A DNA stretch of 64,000 nt, from NCBI GenBank assembly GCA_913045315.1, contig CAJWQJ010000008.1:19942-83941 (forward strand), given 5' to 3'. Shown here piece by piece: positions 29,564 to 39,418 of this stretch. The DNA is from an uncultured Chloroflexota bacterium (GTDB taxonomy: Bacteria > Chloroflexota > Dehalococcoidia > Lucifugimonadales > UBA1127). The notes below the pieces were generated by a model. It saw only the letters and a program-made list of their open reading frames with translations, did not search any database and was not told where the DNA came from. The number at the start of each line of letters is the position of its first letter. Position 1 is the first letter of the stretch. Position numbers and translations under genes: made by a program.

Positions 29564-30748
29564 CTATCTAACTATGCCACCATCCCTTAATGCAGACGCT
29601 TGATCAGAAGAATAACCTAATTCTTCAAGTATTGTGTCAGTATGTTCCCCAGTTATAGGACCAAGACTTCGAACTGTAGCTGGGGTATCGGAGAATTTAG
29701 GACCAAAGCCTACGTGTTTTACTGTTTCACCATCAACTTCTCCAACTGTCATGATCAAATTTCTAGCTTGAACATGATCATCATTTTCCATGTCGTCTAT
29801 ATCAAGGATTCTTGCAACAGCAATATCTCCAGCATTTTGAAGATAATCTACCCATTCATCTCGAGTTTTTGTTTTGAAATCTGCAGTAAATGCAGCAAAT
29901 TGTTCTGGGTGTTTAGACTTATCATGTTGAAAAGGAATGAAGTCATCATGCCCCAAAGCCTTACAAAGCGGTTCCCAAAAATGTGCTTCCATACAACCTA
30001 GACTCAAATATTTACCATCACTACACTGATATGCTCCATAATACGGTACAGCACCTGCAGTAGCTGTAGTGCCTCGTCTTCCTACTTCACCTGAAGCAAG
30101 ATAGGAACTAATCATTGATGATATAAGGTATGTAGATCCATCAGACATAGCAATATCAACATTCTGCCCCTTGCCAGTTCTCTCTCTGGAGAATAAGGCG
30201 CCTAAGATAGCCATTGCAGCATGAAGACCACCACCAGCGAAGTCAGCAACGATATTCTGTGGTGGTATTGGTGGACCACCATCATTCCCAATCAAAGATA
30301 ATGCCCCACCCACAGATATATAATTGATATCATGACCTGGCACCAATCTTAAAGGTCCAGTTTGTCCAAATCCCGAAATTGAACAATAAATTAATCTCGG
30401 ATTAATTGCACTTAATGTTTTATAATCTGCATTTAGACGATCTACTACACCTGGACGATATCCTTCTACTAGAACATCCGCATCCTTAACAAGCTTATGT
30501 AGAATCTCTTGACCTTGAGCATCACGGAGATTAACAGCCATACTTCTCTTATTTCTATTTAATGCATTGAATGCAGCTGCTCTCTTAGCTTGTTTCTTTT
30601 GCTCCGAAGTTTGAGGTCCTCCATCTGCAGGAGGTTGCTCAACTCGAAGCACTTCTGCTCCTAGATCACCTAATATCATTGTGCAAAATGGACCAGGAGC
30701 CATTCTTGTTAAGTCAATAACCTTTATACCTTCTAAAATCGATGTCAA
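29564..30748 (-). CDS. CaiB/BaiF-family (family III) CoA-transferase
   Basis: GIKVIDLTRMAPGPFCTMILGDLGAEVLRVEQP; GHDINYISVGGAL. Confidence 0.92.
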   Translation of the reverse strand: MTSILEGIKVIDLTRMAPGPFCTMILGDLGAEVLRVEQPPADGGPQTSEQKKQAKRAAAFNALNRNKRSMAVNLRDAQGQEILHKLVKDADVLVEGYRPGVVDRLNADYKTLSAINPRLIYCSISGFGQTGPLRLVPGHDINYISVGGALSLIGNDGGPPIPPQNIVADFAGGGLHAAMAILGALFSRERTGKGQNVDIAMSDGSTYLISSMISSYLASGEVGRRGTTATAGAVPYYGAYQCSDGKYLSLGCMEAHFWEPLCKALGHDDFIPFQHDKSKHPEQFAAFTADFKTKTRDEWVDYLQNAGDIAVARILDIDDMENDDHVQARNLIMTVGEVDGETVKHVGFGPKFSDTPATVRSLGPITGEHTDTILEELGYSSDQASALRDGGIVR

Positions 30749-30850
30749 TTTTCCCCTCCTAATTTACTGATTCTTAAATCAAACATACTCAGGAGTGGTA
30801 TTCTATCCTCGAAATGATTAAAACAAAAGGTTATTAAACAAATAATTAAT

Positions 30851-31315
30851 TTAATGTTTATAAATTTGCTTTTCTATCTCATAAATCAATCTAGAAATAT
30901 TACTATTATCAATTTTATTTAAAGGAAAATTGTATTCTTTGGAGTTGAATAAATTCACAGTAAAAATTTTTAAATAAGGAATTCTTGTAAACCACCAAAT
31001 TATGATTCCAGAAATGCTTGTTAATAACGCAATAATCATAAATACTTTTTCGGGATTTGTTACTATCGATAATAAACAAACCAAAACTGAAAGGATTAAT
31101 AAGCTATTTTTGGTGATATGCTTTCGTTCTACGAATTCTACATCTTCATAACGTACATAATCATCTACATGGTTATGTACAGAAATAACGTCTTTAATGA
31201 TCAATTCATCGTTTGATCTATGCACTATTCTTTTATCAGTCAAAATGATATTACCCACTGAAAAAACTACTATTTCTTCAGGAAAAATATCATTAGAATA
31301 GCTGTATTTATCCAA
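30851..31315 (-). CDS. Hypothetical membrane protein with PH-like N-terminal region
   Basis: GNIILTDKRIVHR pattern followed by two TM segments. Confidence 0.55.
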   Translation of the reverse strand: MDKYSYSNDIFPEEIVVFSVGNIILTDKRIVHRSNDELIIKDVISVHNHVDDYVRYEDVEFVERKHITKNSLLILSVLVCLLSIVTNPEKVFMIIALLTSISGIIIWWFTRIPYLKIFTVNLFNSKEYNFPLNKIDNSNISRLIYEIEKQIYKH

Positions 31316-31368
31316 TTTAACCCTTAAATTAATAAATATATTTACATTAACAATAACGTTTTTCTAAG

Positions 31369-31410
31369 CACAGATACTATAAAAATGATAACCTTTTTAT
31401 AGTATCTGTG
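31369..31410. promoter_or_regulatory. Perfect 17-bp inverted repeat (CACAGATACTATAAAAA-N8-TTTTTATAGTATCTGTG) in a divergent intergenic region
   Basis: Arms 31369-31385 and 31394-31410; no poly-T tract follows on either strand. Confidence 0.7.
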
Positions 31411-31444
31411 TCATTATCGATATTGAAATAAAAAAGGAAGTCAA

Positions 31445-32098
31445 ATGAGCATAATAGGTTTTATAGGTGGAACTGGTCCAGAAGGCAAAGGTTTAGGACT
31501 CCGAATGGCAATGGCCGGACATGAAGTAATAATAGGTTCACGAGATAGTCTAAGAGCAACGAATGCTGCTAATGACATTAAAGAACTCACAAATACAAAA
31601 CTCATTATAAAAGGTGCTGACAATAAACAAACTGCCACCGAAAGTGAAATAGTTTTTATTACTGTCCCCTATGAAGGCCATCAAAACACACTGATCGATC
31701 TTAAATCAGAGCTATCTGGAAAAATTGTGGTTGATACTGTTGTGCCACTTAAAGTTAGCAAAGGGAATTTTGAGTCTATTGAAGTGCCTTCCGGATCCGC
31801 TGCAGAAGAAGCGTTTATAAATTTGCCTAATTCACACGTAATCGGTGCTTTCCACAACGTTAGTGCGGTTGAATTACTTAAACCAACCACTTCAGTTGAT
31901 TGTGACGTAATCATTACGGGAAATAATTCCGAATCAAAAAATATCATAATGCAACTCGCGGAAGGAATAAATGGAATTCGAGCAGTTGATGGAGGAAGAA
32001 TCGAAAACACAAAACAAATTGAGGATTTAACTATTCTTCTTTTAAATATAAATAAAATTTATAAAAAGCACTCAATGATCAAAATTGTAGGATTATAA
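31445..32098 (+). CDS. npdG: NADPH-dependent F420 reductase (F420H2:NADP oxidoreductase)
   Basis: IGFIGGTGPEGKGLGLRMAMAGHEVIIGSRD; VDTVVPLKV; GAFHNVSA. Confidence 0.88.
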   Translation: MSIIGFIGGTGPEGKGLGLRMAMAGHEVIIGSRDSLRATNAANDIKELTNTKLIIKGADNKQTATESEIVFITVPYEGHQNTLIDLKSELSGKIVVDTVVPLKVSKGNFESIEVPSGSAAEEAFINLPNSHVIGAFHNVSAVELLKPTTSVDCDVIITGNNSESKNIIMQLAEGINGIRAVDGGRIENTKQIEDLTILLLNINKIYKKHSMIKIVGL

Positions 32099-32416
32099 TT
32101 CTTCTCTATGCAGATAAACGTCATTACCATCTAATGTTACATGATATGAATCAACATCTTCGGTAGAAGGCCCTTGAAGACATTTACCATCTTGAAGGTT
32201 AAACCTGCTTCCGTGCCATGGGCATTCAACTTCACAACCTTCAAGCAAAATTCCATCTTCAAACATTGGCAGATCTGCATGGGGACAATTATCAGAAATT
32301 GCAAAGATCTCTCCATTTATATTAGCGACCAAAACTCTTTCATCTAATACATCTACAGCTTGTATAGTTCCACCTTCAAAGTCAGATACTATTCCAATTT
32401 TTATTAATTCGGCCAA
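32093..32416 (-). CDS. Rieske [2Fe-2S] ferredoxin
   Basis: CPHADLPMFEDG...CPWHGSRFNLQDGKCLQGP. Confidence 0.92.
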   Translation of the reverse strand: MAELIKIGIVSDFEGGTIQAVDVLDERVLVANINGEIFAISDNCPHADLPMFEDGILLEGCEVECPWHGSRFNLQDGKCLQGPSTEDVDSYHVTLDGNDVYLHREEL

Positions 32417-32435
32417 TTAAAGCTCCTCATACCAA

Positions 32436-33134
32436 TTAACGAAAAAGAATTTCTTTCCCTCCAGTACCTAAAGTCCAATAGTATATTATGTATAGCCCCG
32501 CACCTAATAAAAGAATTTTTCCAGCACTATTTACATACGGCAACACTATTCTAACAAATTCCTGAGCAGTTTTTCTAGATAGAATTGATATTATTGTTAT
32601 GAAAATAAGTGCTAATCCCATTCCAAACGAATAGGAAATAAACATTCCTAACCCTTCTATCATTCCTATATTTGCCATTACACTTACTACAACAACAAGA
32701 AAAATAGGAAGTGCACAACTTAGTGATACAATTGCATAGGCAATTCCAAATAAAAATACTCCGACTAAATTATTGCCACGATCTAGTCCAATACGGCTAG
32801 CCATCACAATACCTAATGATTGACCAGAAATTATTAACCACAATGATAGAAAAACAATTATAATTCCTGTAATTAACCCAGCAATTGGGATGTAATTTAT
32901 GATTAATCTACCACCTGAAACAATTATTATTCCTACACTGCCAAATATGGTTATAAATCCCAAAGTGCTTACCGATCCATTAATTATTCCTTTTGTTATT
33001 GCCCAATAAAAAGGGATTTGTGCATTTGAACCTATCAACTGATATCCTATATACGCAGGAAGCATTGCTGCACCACAAGGATTTACAAGTGCAAGCATCC
33101 CGGCAGAAATAGCATATATAACTGGTAAATCCAA
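32436..33134 (-). CDS. CcdA-family cytochrome c biogenesis/thiol-disulfide membrane protein
   Basis: Multi-TM; MLALVNPCGAAMLPAYIGY and SLSCALPIFLVVV cysteine/proline motifs. Confidence 0.85.
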   Translation of the reverse strand: MDLPVIYAISAGMLALVNPCGAAMLPAYIGYQLIGSNAQIPFYWAITKGIINGSVSTLGFITIFGSVGIIIVSGGRLIINYIPIAGLITGIIIVFLSLWLIISGQSLGIVMASRIGLDRGNNLVGVFLFGIAYAIVSLSCALPIFLVVVVSVMANIGMIEGLGMFISYSFGMGLALIFITIISILSRKTAQEFVRIVLPYVNSAGKILLLGAGLYIIYYWTLGTGGKEILFR

Positions 33135-33213
33135 ATAAATTACCCCCTCAAAAAACTAAATTAATCTTAACATTAATCATACAAATCTCTAAACAATTCA
33201 AATTAAAATTAGA

Positions 33214-33243
33214 TTGACTATTCTCCATAATAAACGTTAGAAT
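33214..33243 (+). promoter_or_regulatory. Sigma-70-type promoter of guaB3 (TTGACT-N18-TAGAAT), apparently leaderless
   Basis: -10 ends 5 nt before the ATG at 33249. Confidence 0.55.
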
Positions 33244-33248
33244 ACACT

Positions 33249-34391
33249 ATGGAAGCAAGGTCATTTAAACAAATTCAACGAGCTTACGGATTTGATGAAG
33301 TTGCTATTGCCCCTGGTCCAATAACTCTGAACCCAGAATTCTCTGACACCTCTCTTACCTTAGGAGAACATCACTTCGAAATTCCATTAATTGCTTCAGC
33401 TATGGACGCTGTTGTTTCCCCTGGGTTTTCTGGTCATATGTCAAATGCTGGTGGATTTGGAGTTCTTAACCTTGAAGGGATCTGGACAAGATATCAAAAC
33501 GCAGAAGACATCCTGCAGGAAATAAGCACTACACCATTAGATCAAATTACAACTTTATTCCAAAGACTTTATAGCGAACCAATCAAGGATGCTTTAATCG
33601 AACAACGTATAAATGAAATAAAATCAACTGGAGCTGTAGCAGCAGTTTCAATGACACCACAGCGCACAAAACATTTTTCCAAAATTGCCGTCGAATCTGG
33701 TGTTGATATTCTGGTTGTTCAAGCTACAGTAACTACTGCACGGCATACCTCAAAAAGTGAACGAGGATTAATACTCTCCGATCTTGTAAAAGAAATAGAT
33801 ATTCCTATTGTTGTTGGTAATTGTGCTACGTATGATGTAGCTATGGAACTATTGGAAGAAGGTATTCACGGATTATTAATAGGCATAGGACCTGGAGCAG
33901 CATGTACGACTAGAGAAGTTGTTGGAGTTGGAATACCTCAAATAACTGCAACAATTGAATGTGCGGCTGCCAGAGAAGATTATTATAATCGTACTGGAAG
34001 ATATGTGCCAATCATTACAGATGGTGGCATTCGCACCGGTGGAGAATTATGTAAAGCATTGGTTGCAGGAGCTGATGGTGCAATGCTTGGCACTCCGTTT
34101 GCTCAAGCTGTCGAAGCACCAGGTTTGGGGTACAACTGGGGTATGGCTACTCCTGATCCTGCTTTACCTCGAGGAACAAGGATTAACGTAGGTACTAGAG
34201 GCTCTTTAAAAGAAATACTTTTCGGACCTTCACTTTTGACAGATGGAACAATGAACTTTATTGGAGCCCTTAAAGCATGTATGGGAATGGTAGGAGCTGC
34301 AAATATAAGAGAATTGCAGCAAGCAAGTCTAATTTATGCACCTGACATCAAAGCTGAAGGTAAATCTTTCCAAGCTGCACAAAAAAGTTAA
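33249..34391 (+). CDS. guaB3: GuaB3-family IMP dehydrogenase-related protein
   Basis: IPLIASAMDAVVSP, GIGPGAACTTREVVGVGIPQ, ITDGGIRTGGELCKALVAGADGAMLGTPFA; no CBS domains. Confidence 0.9.
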   Translation: MEARSFKQIQRAYGFDEVAIAPGPITLNPEFSDTSLTLGEHHFEIPLIASAMDAVVSPGFSGHMSNAGGFGVLNLEGIWTRYQNAEDILQEISTTPLDQITTLFQRLYSEPIKDALIEQRINEIKSTGAVAAVSMTPQRTKHFSKIAVESGVDILVVQATVTTARHTSKSERGLILSDLVKEIDIPIVVGNCATYDVAMELLEEGIHGLLIGIGPGAACTTREVVGVGIPQITATIECAAAREDYYNRTGRYVPIITDGGIRTGGELCKALVAGADGAMLGTPFAQAVEAPGLGYNWGMATPDPALPRGTRINVGTRGSLKEILFGPSLLTDGTMNFIGALKACMGMVGAANIRELQQASLIYAPDIKAEGKSFQAAQKS

Positions 34392-34422
34392 TCTTCAACT
34401 ACTCTAATTATGAGCACACCTT

Positions 34423-34803
34423 ATGGATAATTCCTCAAATATATTAATAATTCAAACAGGACTTATATTTTTAATTATTTTAGTTGCAATTCTTTTGATA
34501 ATATTAATATGGGTAATTGTTGAATTAAAAAAAGCAATTCGAAAAGGGAACTTGAGAAGGATTCAATTATCTAGTGGAAATGCAATTGATCTTCAATCAG
34601 AAAGAATGTTTACTGTTACTGATGACATTATCGGTGAAACAGGTCAGGCAGTAACTGATTTAACCCCTCAAGGAGTAGTGTATATACATAATGAATACTG
34701 GAGAGCTACTTCTGTAAGTGTTCAGCCTATTCAAAAAAACTCAAAGGTTGTTGTTCTTGAGATGAACGGCTCAGATTTAACTGTAACATCAACAGAAAAT
34801 TAA
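34423..34803 (+). CDS. TM-anchored NfeD-like C-terminal-domain protein
   Basis: N-terminal TM then IGETGQAVTDLTPQGVVYIHNEYWRATS; adjacent to an SPFH gene. Confidence 0.75.
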   Translation: MDNSSNILIIQTGLIFLIILVAILLIILIWVIVELKKAIRKGNLRRIQLSSGNAIDLQSERMFTVTDDIIGETGQAVTDLTPQGVVYIHNEYWRATSVSVQPIQKNSKVVVLEMNGSDLTVTSTEN

Positions 34804-34825
34804 TAGACTTTTATTGGAGGGAAAT

Positions 34826-35665
34826 ATGGCAATACTTAATTTTTTAAAAGACTACGAGCGAATCGCAAGATTTCGTTGGGGTAACTTTGATGGGCTAAAA
34901 GGACCTGGACCAGTTTTCATGATACCAATTATGCACTCAGGTCCAAAAGTTGACTTAAGAACAGAGGTAATAGACATCCCTAGACAAACTAATATTACAA
35001 AGGATAATGCTCCAATAGCAATCGATTTCCTAATTTACCTAAGAGTAATGGAAGAACATGCCGATCGAGCGATTTTACAAGTAGAAGATTATCGATCAGC
35101 AGTAATTGGATTGGCGACCACAACTTTAAGAGCAGTTATAGGTGATATAGATCTAGATGACGTTCTCTCTCAACGAGAAAGAATAAACAATCTTTTGCGT
35201 GATAAACTCGATTCAGAAACAGAACGCTGGGGAATTAAAGTTACAAATGTCGAAATCCGTGAAATAGAACCACCTGCAGATATCCAAGAAGCAATGAACA
35301 GGCAAATGTCAGCTGAAAGAGTTCGAAGAGCCGTAGTCCGTGAGGCTCAAGGAACGCGAGAAGCTGCAATCACTGTGGCTGAAGGAGAAAAACAAGCCGC
35401 AATTCTTACCGCTGAAGGACAGCGCCAATCAGAAATATTACATGCTGAAGGAGAAAAACAAGCCGCAATTTTAAGAGCAGAAGGATTTAGCAGTGCCCTA
35501 GAACTTATAGAACAAATCGCGAAAAATATAAGTGGAGATACTCTTTCTTTACAATATTTCGAAACCCTTAAACATATTGGAGCAAGTGATTCTACCAAAT
35601 ACATTTTGCCAATGGAATTCACAAATGCTTTAAAGCCTTTTATTAACAAAACTCAAGTTGAATAG
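34826..35665 (+). CDS. SPFH/Band 7 (slipin/stomatin-like) protein
   Basis: Band 7 core, AEGEKQAAILTAEGQRQSEILHAEGEKQAAIL coiled-coil repeats; ATG at 34826 has a GGAGG RBS, preferred over the track's TTG at 34814. Confidence 0.9.
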   Translation: MAILNFLKDYERIARFRWGNFDGLKGPGPVFMIPIMHSGPKVDLRTEVIDIPRQTNITKDNAPIAIDFLIYLRVMEEHADRAILQVEDYRSAVIGLATTTLRAVIGDIDLDDVLSQRERINNLLRDKLDSETERWGIKVTNVEIREIEPPADIQEAMNRQMSAERVRRAVVREAQGTREAAITVAEGEKQAAILTAEGQRQSEILHAEGEKQAAILRAEGFSSALELIEQIAKNISGDTLSLQYFETLKHIGASDSTKYILPMEFTNALKPFINKTQVE

Positions 35666-35733
35666 ATTGTTTTCAGCAAGATTTGAAAATCCAAAGACTT
35701 TTAAGTAAATAAAAATTTTTTTTCGTTCGTTAT

Positions 35734-36945
35734 TTATTGTAATATACCGTTTTCCTTCAATACCTCAATTTCATCGCTGTCCATTCCCAATATATCTGAG
35801 AGAACCATATCAGTATGTTCTCCAATTGAAGGAGCAGCAAATTGATTATCAGGAGTTTTTGGAAGTCGAAAGCTTGGTCCATCATAAGGAACATCCCCCA
35901 TAGTGCTGTGATTTAAAACTCTAAAATGATTTCGATGCACTAATTGAGGATCTTCATGCAAATCTTTAGTATTAGCAACGATACCTGCAGGAATATTTGA
36001 ACTTTGCAATTTTTCTTGTAAACTCCAAGGTTCAAATTTTGAAGTCCATTCTGATATGTTCATGTCAATTTCATCTTCATATTGTTTCCGACCTTCAAAC
36101 GATAAGAATTTTTTGTCACTTGCCCATACTGGACTACCCATAGCTTCTACTAGGCTTTTCCATTCTTCATCATTAGATATGGCAATTGCAATCCAACGAT
36201 CATCACCTTCACATTGATAAGCACCATGTGGAGCATGTTCATTTGATCTGTTCCCTTGCCTCTGAAAAATTCTACCATTTACAGTGTATTCCATGACCGA
36301 AACAGCAGAAAATTGTATGCCAGCCTCTATTTGTGATTGATCAATATACTGACCTATTCCTGTTCGGCGTCTATAATCCAAAGCACCAACAAGAGCAGCA
36401 GTTAAAAACCTAGGAGAAACAAAGTCAGTATATGCTCCATAAACATACGTAGGGCCTCGATCTGGCCATCCAGTAATAGTATAAAAACCTGCAATACCCC
36501 CGCCAGTATTTCCGGCTCCAGCAAATAGTGCATGAGGACCAGTTTGACCCTGTTGACATGTGCTGAACATTATAAGATCAGGCTTAATCTCTCTTAAACT
36601 TTCATAATCCAAACCCCAATTTTTCATTGCTTTAGGTGTATAACTTTCAGCAACAATATCAGCCCACAAAACTAGTTTTTTTGCAATTTCAATTGATTCT
36701 GGTTTCGACATGTCCATAGATAAGCTATATTTGCTGGAATTAAAATTTGCAAAAAACTGACTATTGTTAATTCCCGGTACGCCATTCAAAGCTGGTTGTC
36801 CTAACCTTAAACTATCAGGACGAGTTGCTGACTCTATGTGTACAACTGTAGCACCATGATCAGCTAAATATTTTACTGTTATTGGGCCAACACCAATCCA
36901 TGCAAAGTCTGCAATTTTTATTCCTTCAAAAACCTTGCTAGTCAT
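35734..36945 (-). CDS. CaiB/BaiF-family CoA-transferase
   Basis: GIKIADFAWIGVGPITVKYLADHGATVVHIESATRPD; SIGEHTDMVLSDILG. Confidence 0.92.
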   Translation of the reverse strand: MTSKVFEGIKIADFAWIGVGPITVKYLADHGATVVHIESATRPDSLRLGQPALNGVPGINNSQFFANFNSSKYSLSMDMSKPESIEIAKKLVLWADIVAESYTPKAMKNWGLDYESLREIKPDLIMFSTCQQGQTGPHALFAGAGNTGGGIAGFYTITGWPDRGPTYVYGAYTDFVSPRFLTAALVGALDYRRRTGIGQYIDQSQIEAGIQFSAVSVMEYTVNGRIFQRQGNRSNEHAPHGAYQCEGDDRWIAIAISNDEEWKSLVEAMGSPVWASDKKFLSFEGRKQYEDEIDMNISEWTSKFEPWSLQEKLQSSNIPAGIVANTKDLHEDPQLVHRNHFRVLNHSTMGDVPYDGPSFRLPKTPDNQFAAPSIGEHTDMVLSDILGMDSDEIEVLKENGILQ

Positions 36946-36967
36946 TCCACTACCTCCCCATTTAACA

Positions 36968-38236
36968 TTATATGATTGATTCGTTCTTTAGCTGCTGGAA
37001 TAATGAATTATCAATTGCTAATTCATTTATGAAAATTTCATCATTATGTTCACCAATGGTTGGCGCAGATCGATGAATAACTATAGGAGTTTCACTCATT
37101 CTAAGAAAAGGACCTGGTAATCGAATTGTTTTTTCTAAGTATGGGTGGTAAACATCTATAAGGTATTTCCTAGCTTCTAACTGTTCACTTTCAGCTATAT
37201 CTTTACCGTTTGTCGCAGTTCCTAGTCGTAATTGTCTTTTTAATCCTTCTGCGAACAATTCTACCTTAGTTTTAGTAAAGAAAAATTCTTGGACGTTCCC
37301 TTCAACCTTATCAACTACTTCTTGTGAAACTGAAGATCGATCGTAATCAGTGGCCCAATTTATACTTTTGATAAAATCAGATGCCATACCTTCTGAATCC
37401 ATCCAATCTACCATTCCTTGAGCAACTCTTCTCTGTGAGACCGCAGCCCCTCCAGATATAGCAAAAACAACAAATCCATCCTTACAAGCCCAAGTTGACC
37501 GCATTTCAACCCCATTTGGATTAACATTCTTCATGTTATTTCTTCTTTTATATGTACCTAATAATGGCCAATATCCAGTAGCATCCATGTTGGTCCATAT
37601 TACACATTCTTGAATTGAAACATCTACATGTTGAGTTTCTCCAGTCCCTTCTCTGTGATAATAAGCAATCATTGAAGCAGCAGCACCTTCAACACCACCA
37701 TGAAGGTAAGACTGAGGGATCCCGGGTCGAACTGGTGGACGATCAGGATCACCAGTCATGTACATCAAACCTCCTCGAGCCATATTAATCAGATCTGTCG
37801 TTTTATGGTTAGAATGAGGTCCACTTTGACCATATGGAGTTATTGAGGTCAATATAATCTTAGGATTGATTTTAATCATCTCTTCATACCCTAATCCGAT
37901 ACTTGACAGATAACCCGGATCAAATGATTCAATAACAAAATCAGACGATTTAATTAAATTAACAACAATATTTTTTGATAATGGAGAAGCAATATCTAAT
38001 GTTATGCCTCTTTTATTCATATTACAAAATAACCAGGGAAGGCTTTTTTCAGGATGAGGATCATCTTGAAAAAAAGGACTGGTATTCCGGCCAAGGTCAC
38101 CTCCAGGAGGTTCAACTTTAATAACATCAGCACCTAAATCTGCAAGAACTTTACCACACATATAGCCCTTAACATCGGTCAAATCCAATACTCGTCGCCC
38201 TTGCAAAATACTATCCTGAGTATCTACAACAGCCAT
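36968..38236 (-). CDS. CaiB/BaiF-family CoA-transferase
   Basis: RVLDLTDVKGYMCGKVLADLGADVIKVEPPGGDLGRN; start moved to ATG at 38236 (MAVVDTQ) because of a GGAGGTGATT RBS. Confidence 0.9.
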   Translation of the reverse strand: MAVVDTQDSILQGRRVLDLTDVKGYMCGKVLADLGADVIKVEPPGGDLGRNTSPFFQDDPHPEKSLPWLFCNMNKRGITLDIASPLSKNIVVNLIKSSDFVIESFDPGYLSSIGLGYEEMIKINPKIILTSITPYGQSGPHSNHKTTDLINMARGGLMYMTGDPDRPPVRPGIPQSYLHGGVEGAAASMIAYYHREGTGETQHVDVSIQECVIWTNMDATGYWPLLGTYKRRNNMKNVNPNGVEMRSTWACKDGFVVFAISGGAAVSQRRVAQGMVDWMDSEGMASDFIKSINWATDYDRSSVSQEVVDKVEGNVQEFFFTKTKVELFAEGLKRQLRLGTATNGKDIAESEQLEARKYLIDVYHPYLEKTIRLPGPFLRMSETPIVIHRSAPTIGEHNDEIFINELAIDNSLFQQLKNESII

Positions 38237-38389
38237 AATCACCTCCCCCTGAACTTGTGGATCAAAATTACCACACGACCTAATCATAAACAAGAGCAAC
38301 TTTCAACGAAAAATGTTTGACAGAAATAGAAATACAAACATATGATGCAACTTAAATACAACTTAAATACAGAAATATATAGAGGTGCC

Positions 38390-39400
38390 ATGCAGATTTA
38401 TACTGGACTCAACACAAAAAAACTCGCAGATATTCCAGCCTTAGCAAAAAAAGCAGAGGATTTGGGATTTGATGGTGTAGGATTTGGAGAAGTAAGTGTT
38501 GATGCATTTCTCCCTGCAACACTTTCTGCATCTTCTACCAATCGTTTATTAGTTGGCACAAGTATAAGCCTAGCATTTGTTAGAAGCCCTATGGCAACAG
38601 CGTATACTTCATGGGGCATTCAAGAATTATCTAATGGAAGATTTGAATTAGGGTTAGGTACTCAGGTAAAAGCACATAATGAGCGACGTTTTAGTGTGCC
38701 TTGGGTAGCTCCAGCTCCTCGACTCCGAGAATTAGTAAATTCAATTCGTGCGATCTGGGACTGTTGGCAAAATGGAACAACATTAAACTTTCAAGGGGAA
38801 CACTACAACTTCAATCTCATGCCACCTGAATTTAATCCTGGACCACTAGCATGTGGGATTCCAAAAATCAATATTGCAGCAATGAACACCAATATGGTTC
38901 AGTTAGCAGGAGAAGTTGGTGACGGATTTCTCCCGCATGGATTTAATACCTCAAAGTATGTAAATGAAATTACATTACCTGAACTTGAAACCGGTGCAAA
39001 ACGAGCAGGTAGAACTTTGAAAGACTTCACAATAAGTGGAGGCGGATTTATTGCAAGTGGACTTGATGATAAAGAAGTTGCAAGGCAATTCGAAGTTGTA
39101 CGCAGACGGATATCATTCTATGGTTCTACACGAGCTTACAGACCAGTTTTAGAAGTGCACGGATGGGAAAAAACTGGCGATCAATTACGAGAAATGTCAA
39201 AAAATAATCAGTGGGATGAAATGCCTGGATTAGTAACCGATGAAATGGTAGAAGCTTTCGCAATAGTAGGAAAGTATAAAGATTTACCTGATATGTTAAA
39301 AAAGCGATATCATTATGCCAGCAGAATTAACTTAGAATTCCCCAAAACAGCTGAGGCAGAAGAGGAAATTTTAGCGGCTATGGCAGCAATGAAATCATAA
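38390..39400 (+). CDS. LLM-class F420-dependent oxidoreductase
   Basis: MQIYTGLNTKKLADIPALAKKAEDLGFDGVGFGE; NGRFELGLGTQVKAHNERRF. Track ORF starts at 38342, inside an 11-bp tandem repeat. Confidence 0.87.
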   Translation: MQIYTGLNTKKLADIPALAKKAEDLGFDGVGFGEVSVDAFLPATLSASSTNRLLVGTSISLAFVRSPMATAYTSWGIQELSNGRFELGLGTQVKAHNERRFSVPWVAPAPRLRELVNSIRAIWDCWQNGTTLNFQGEHYNFNLMPPEFNPGPLACGIPKINIAAMNTNMVQLAGEVGDGFLPHGFNTSKYVNEITLPELETGAKRAGRTLKDFTISGGGFIASGLDDKEVARQFEVVRRRISFYGSTRAYRPVLEVHGWEKTGDQLREMSKNNQWDEMPGLVTDEMVEAFAIVGKYKDLPDMLKKRYHYASRINLEFPKTAEAEEEILAAMAAMKS

Positions 39401-39418
39401 ATTATCTATCTTGCATAA

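Noticed and set aside
35383-35480. Repeated GCTGAAGGAGAAAAACAAGCCGCAATT
   Set aside because: In-frame AEGEKQAAIL coiled-coil repeat typical of SPFH proteins.
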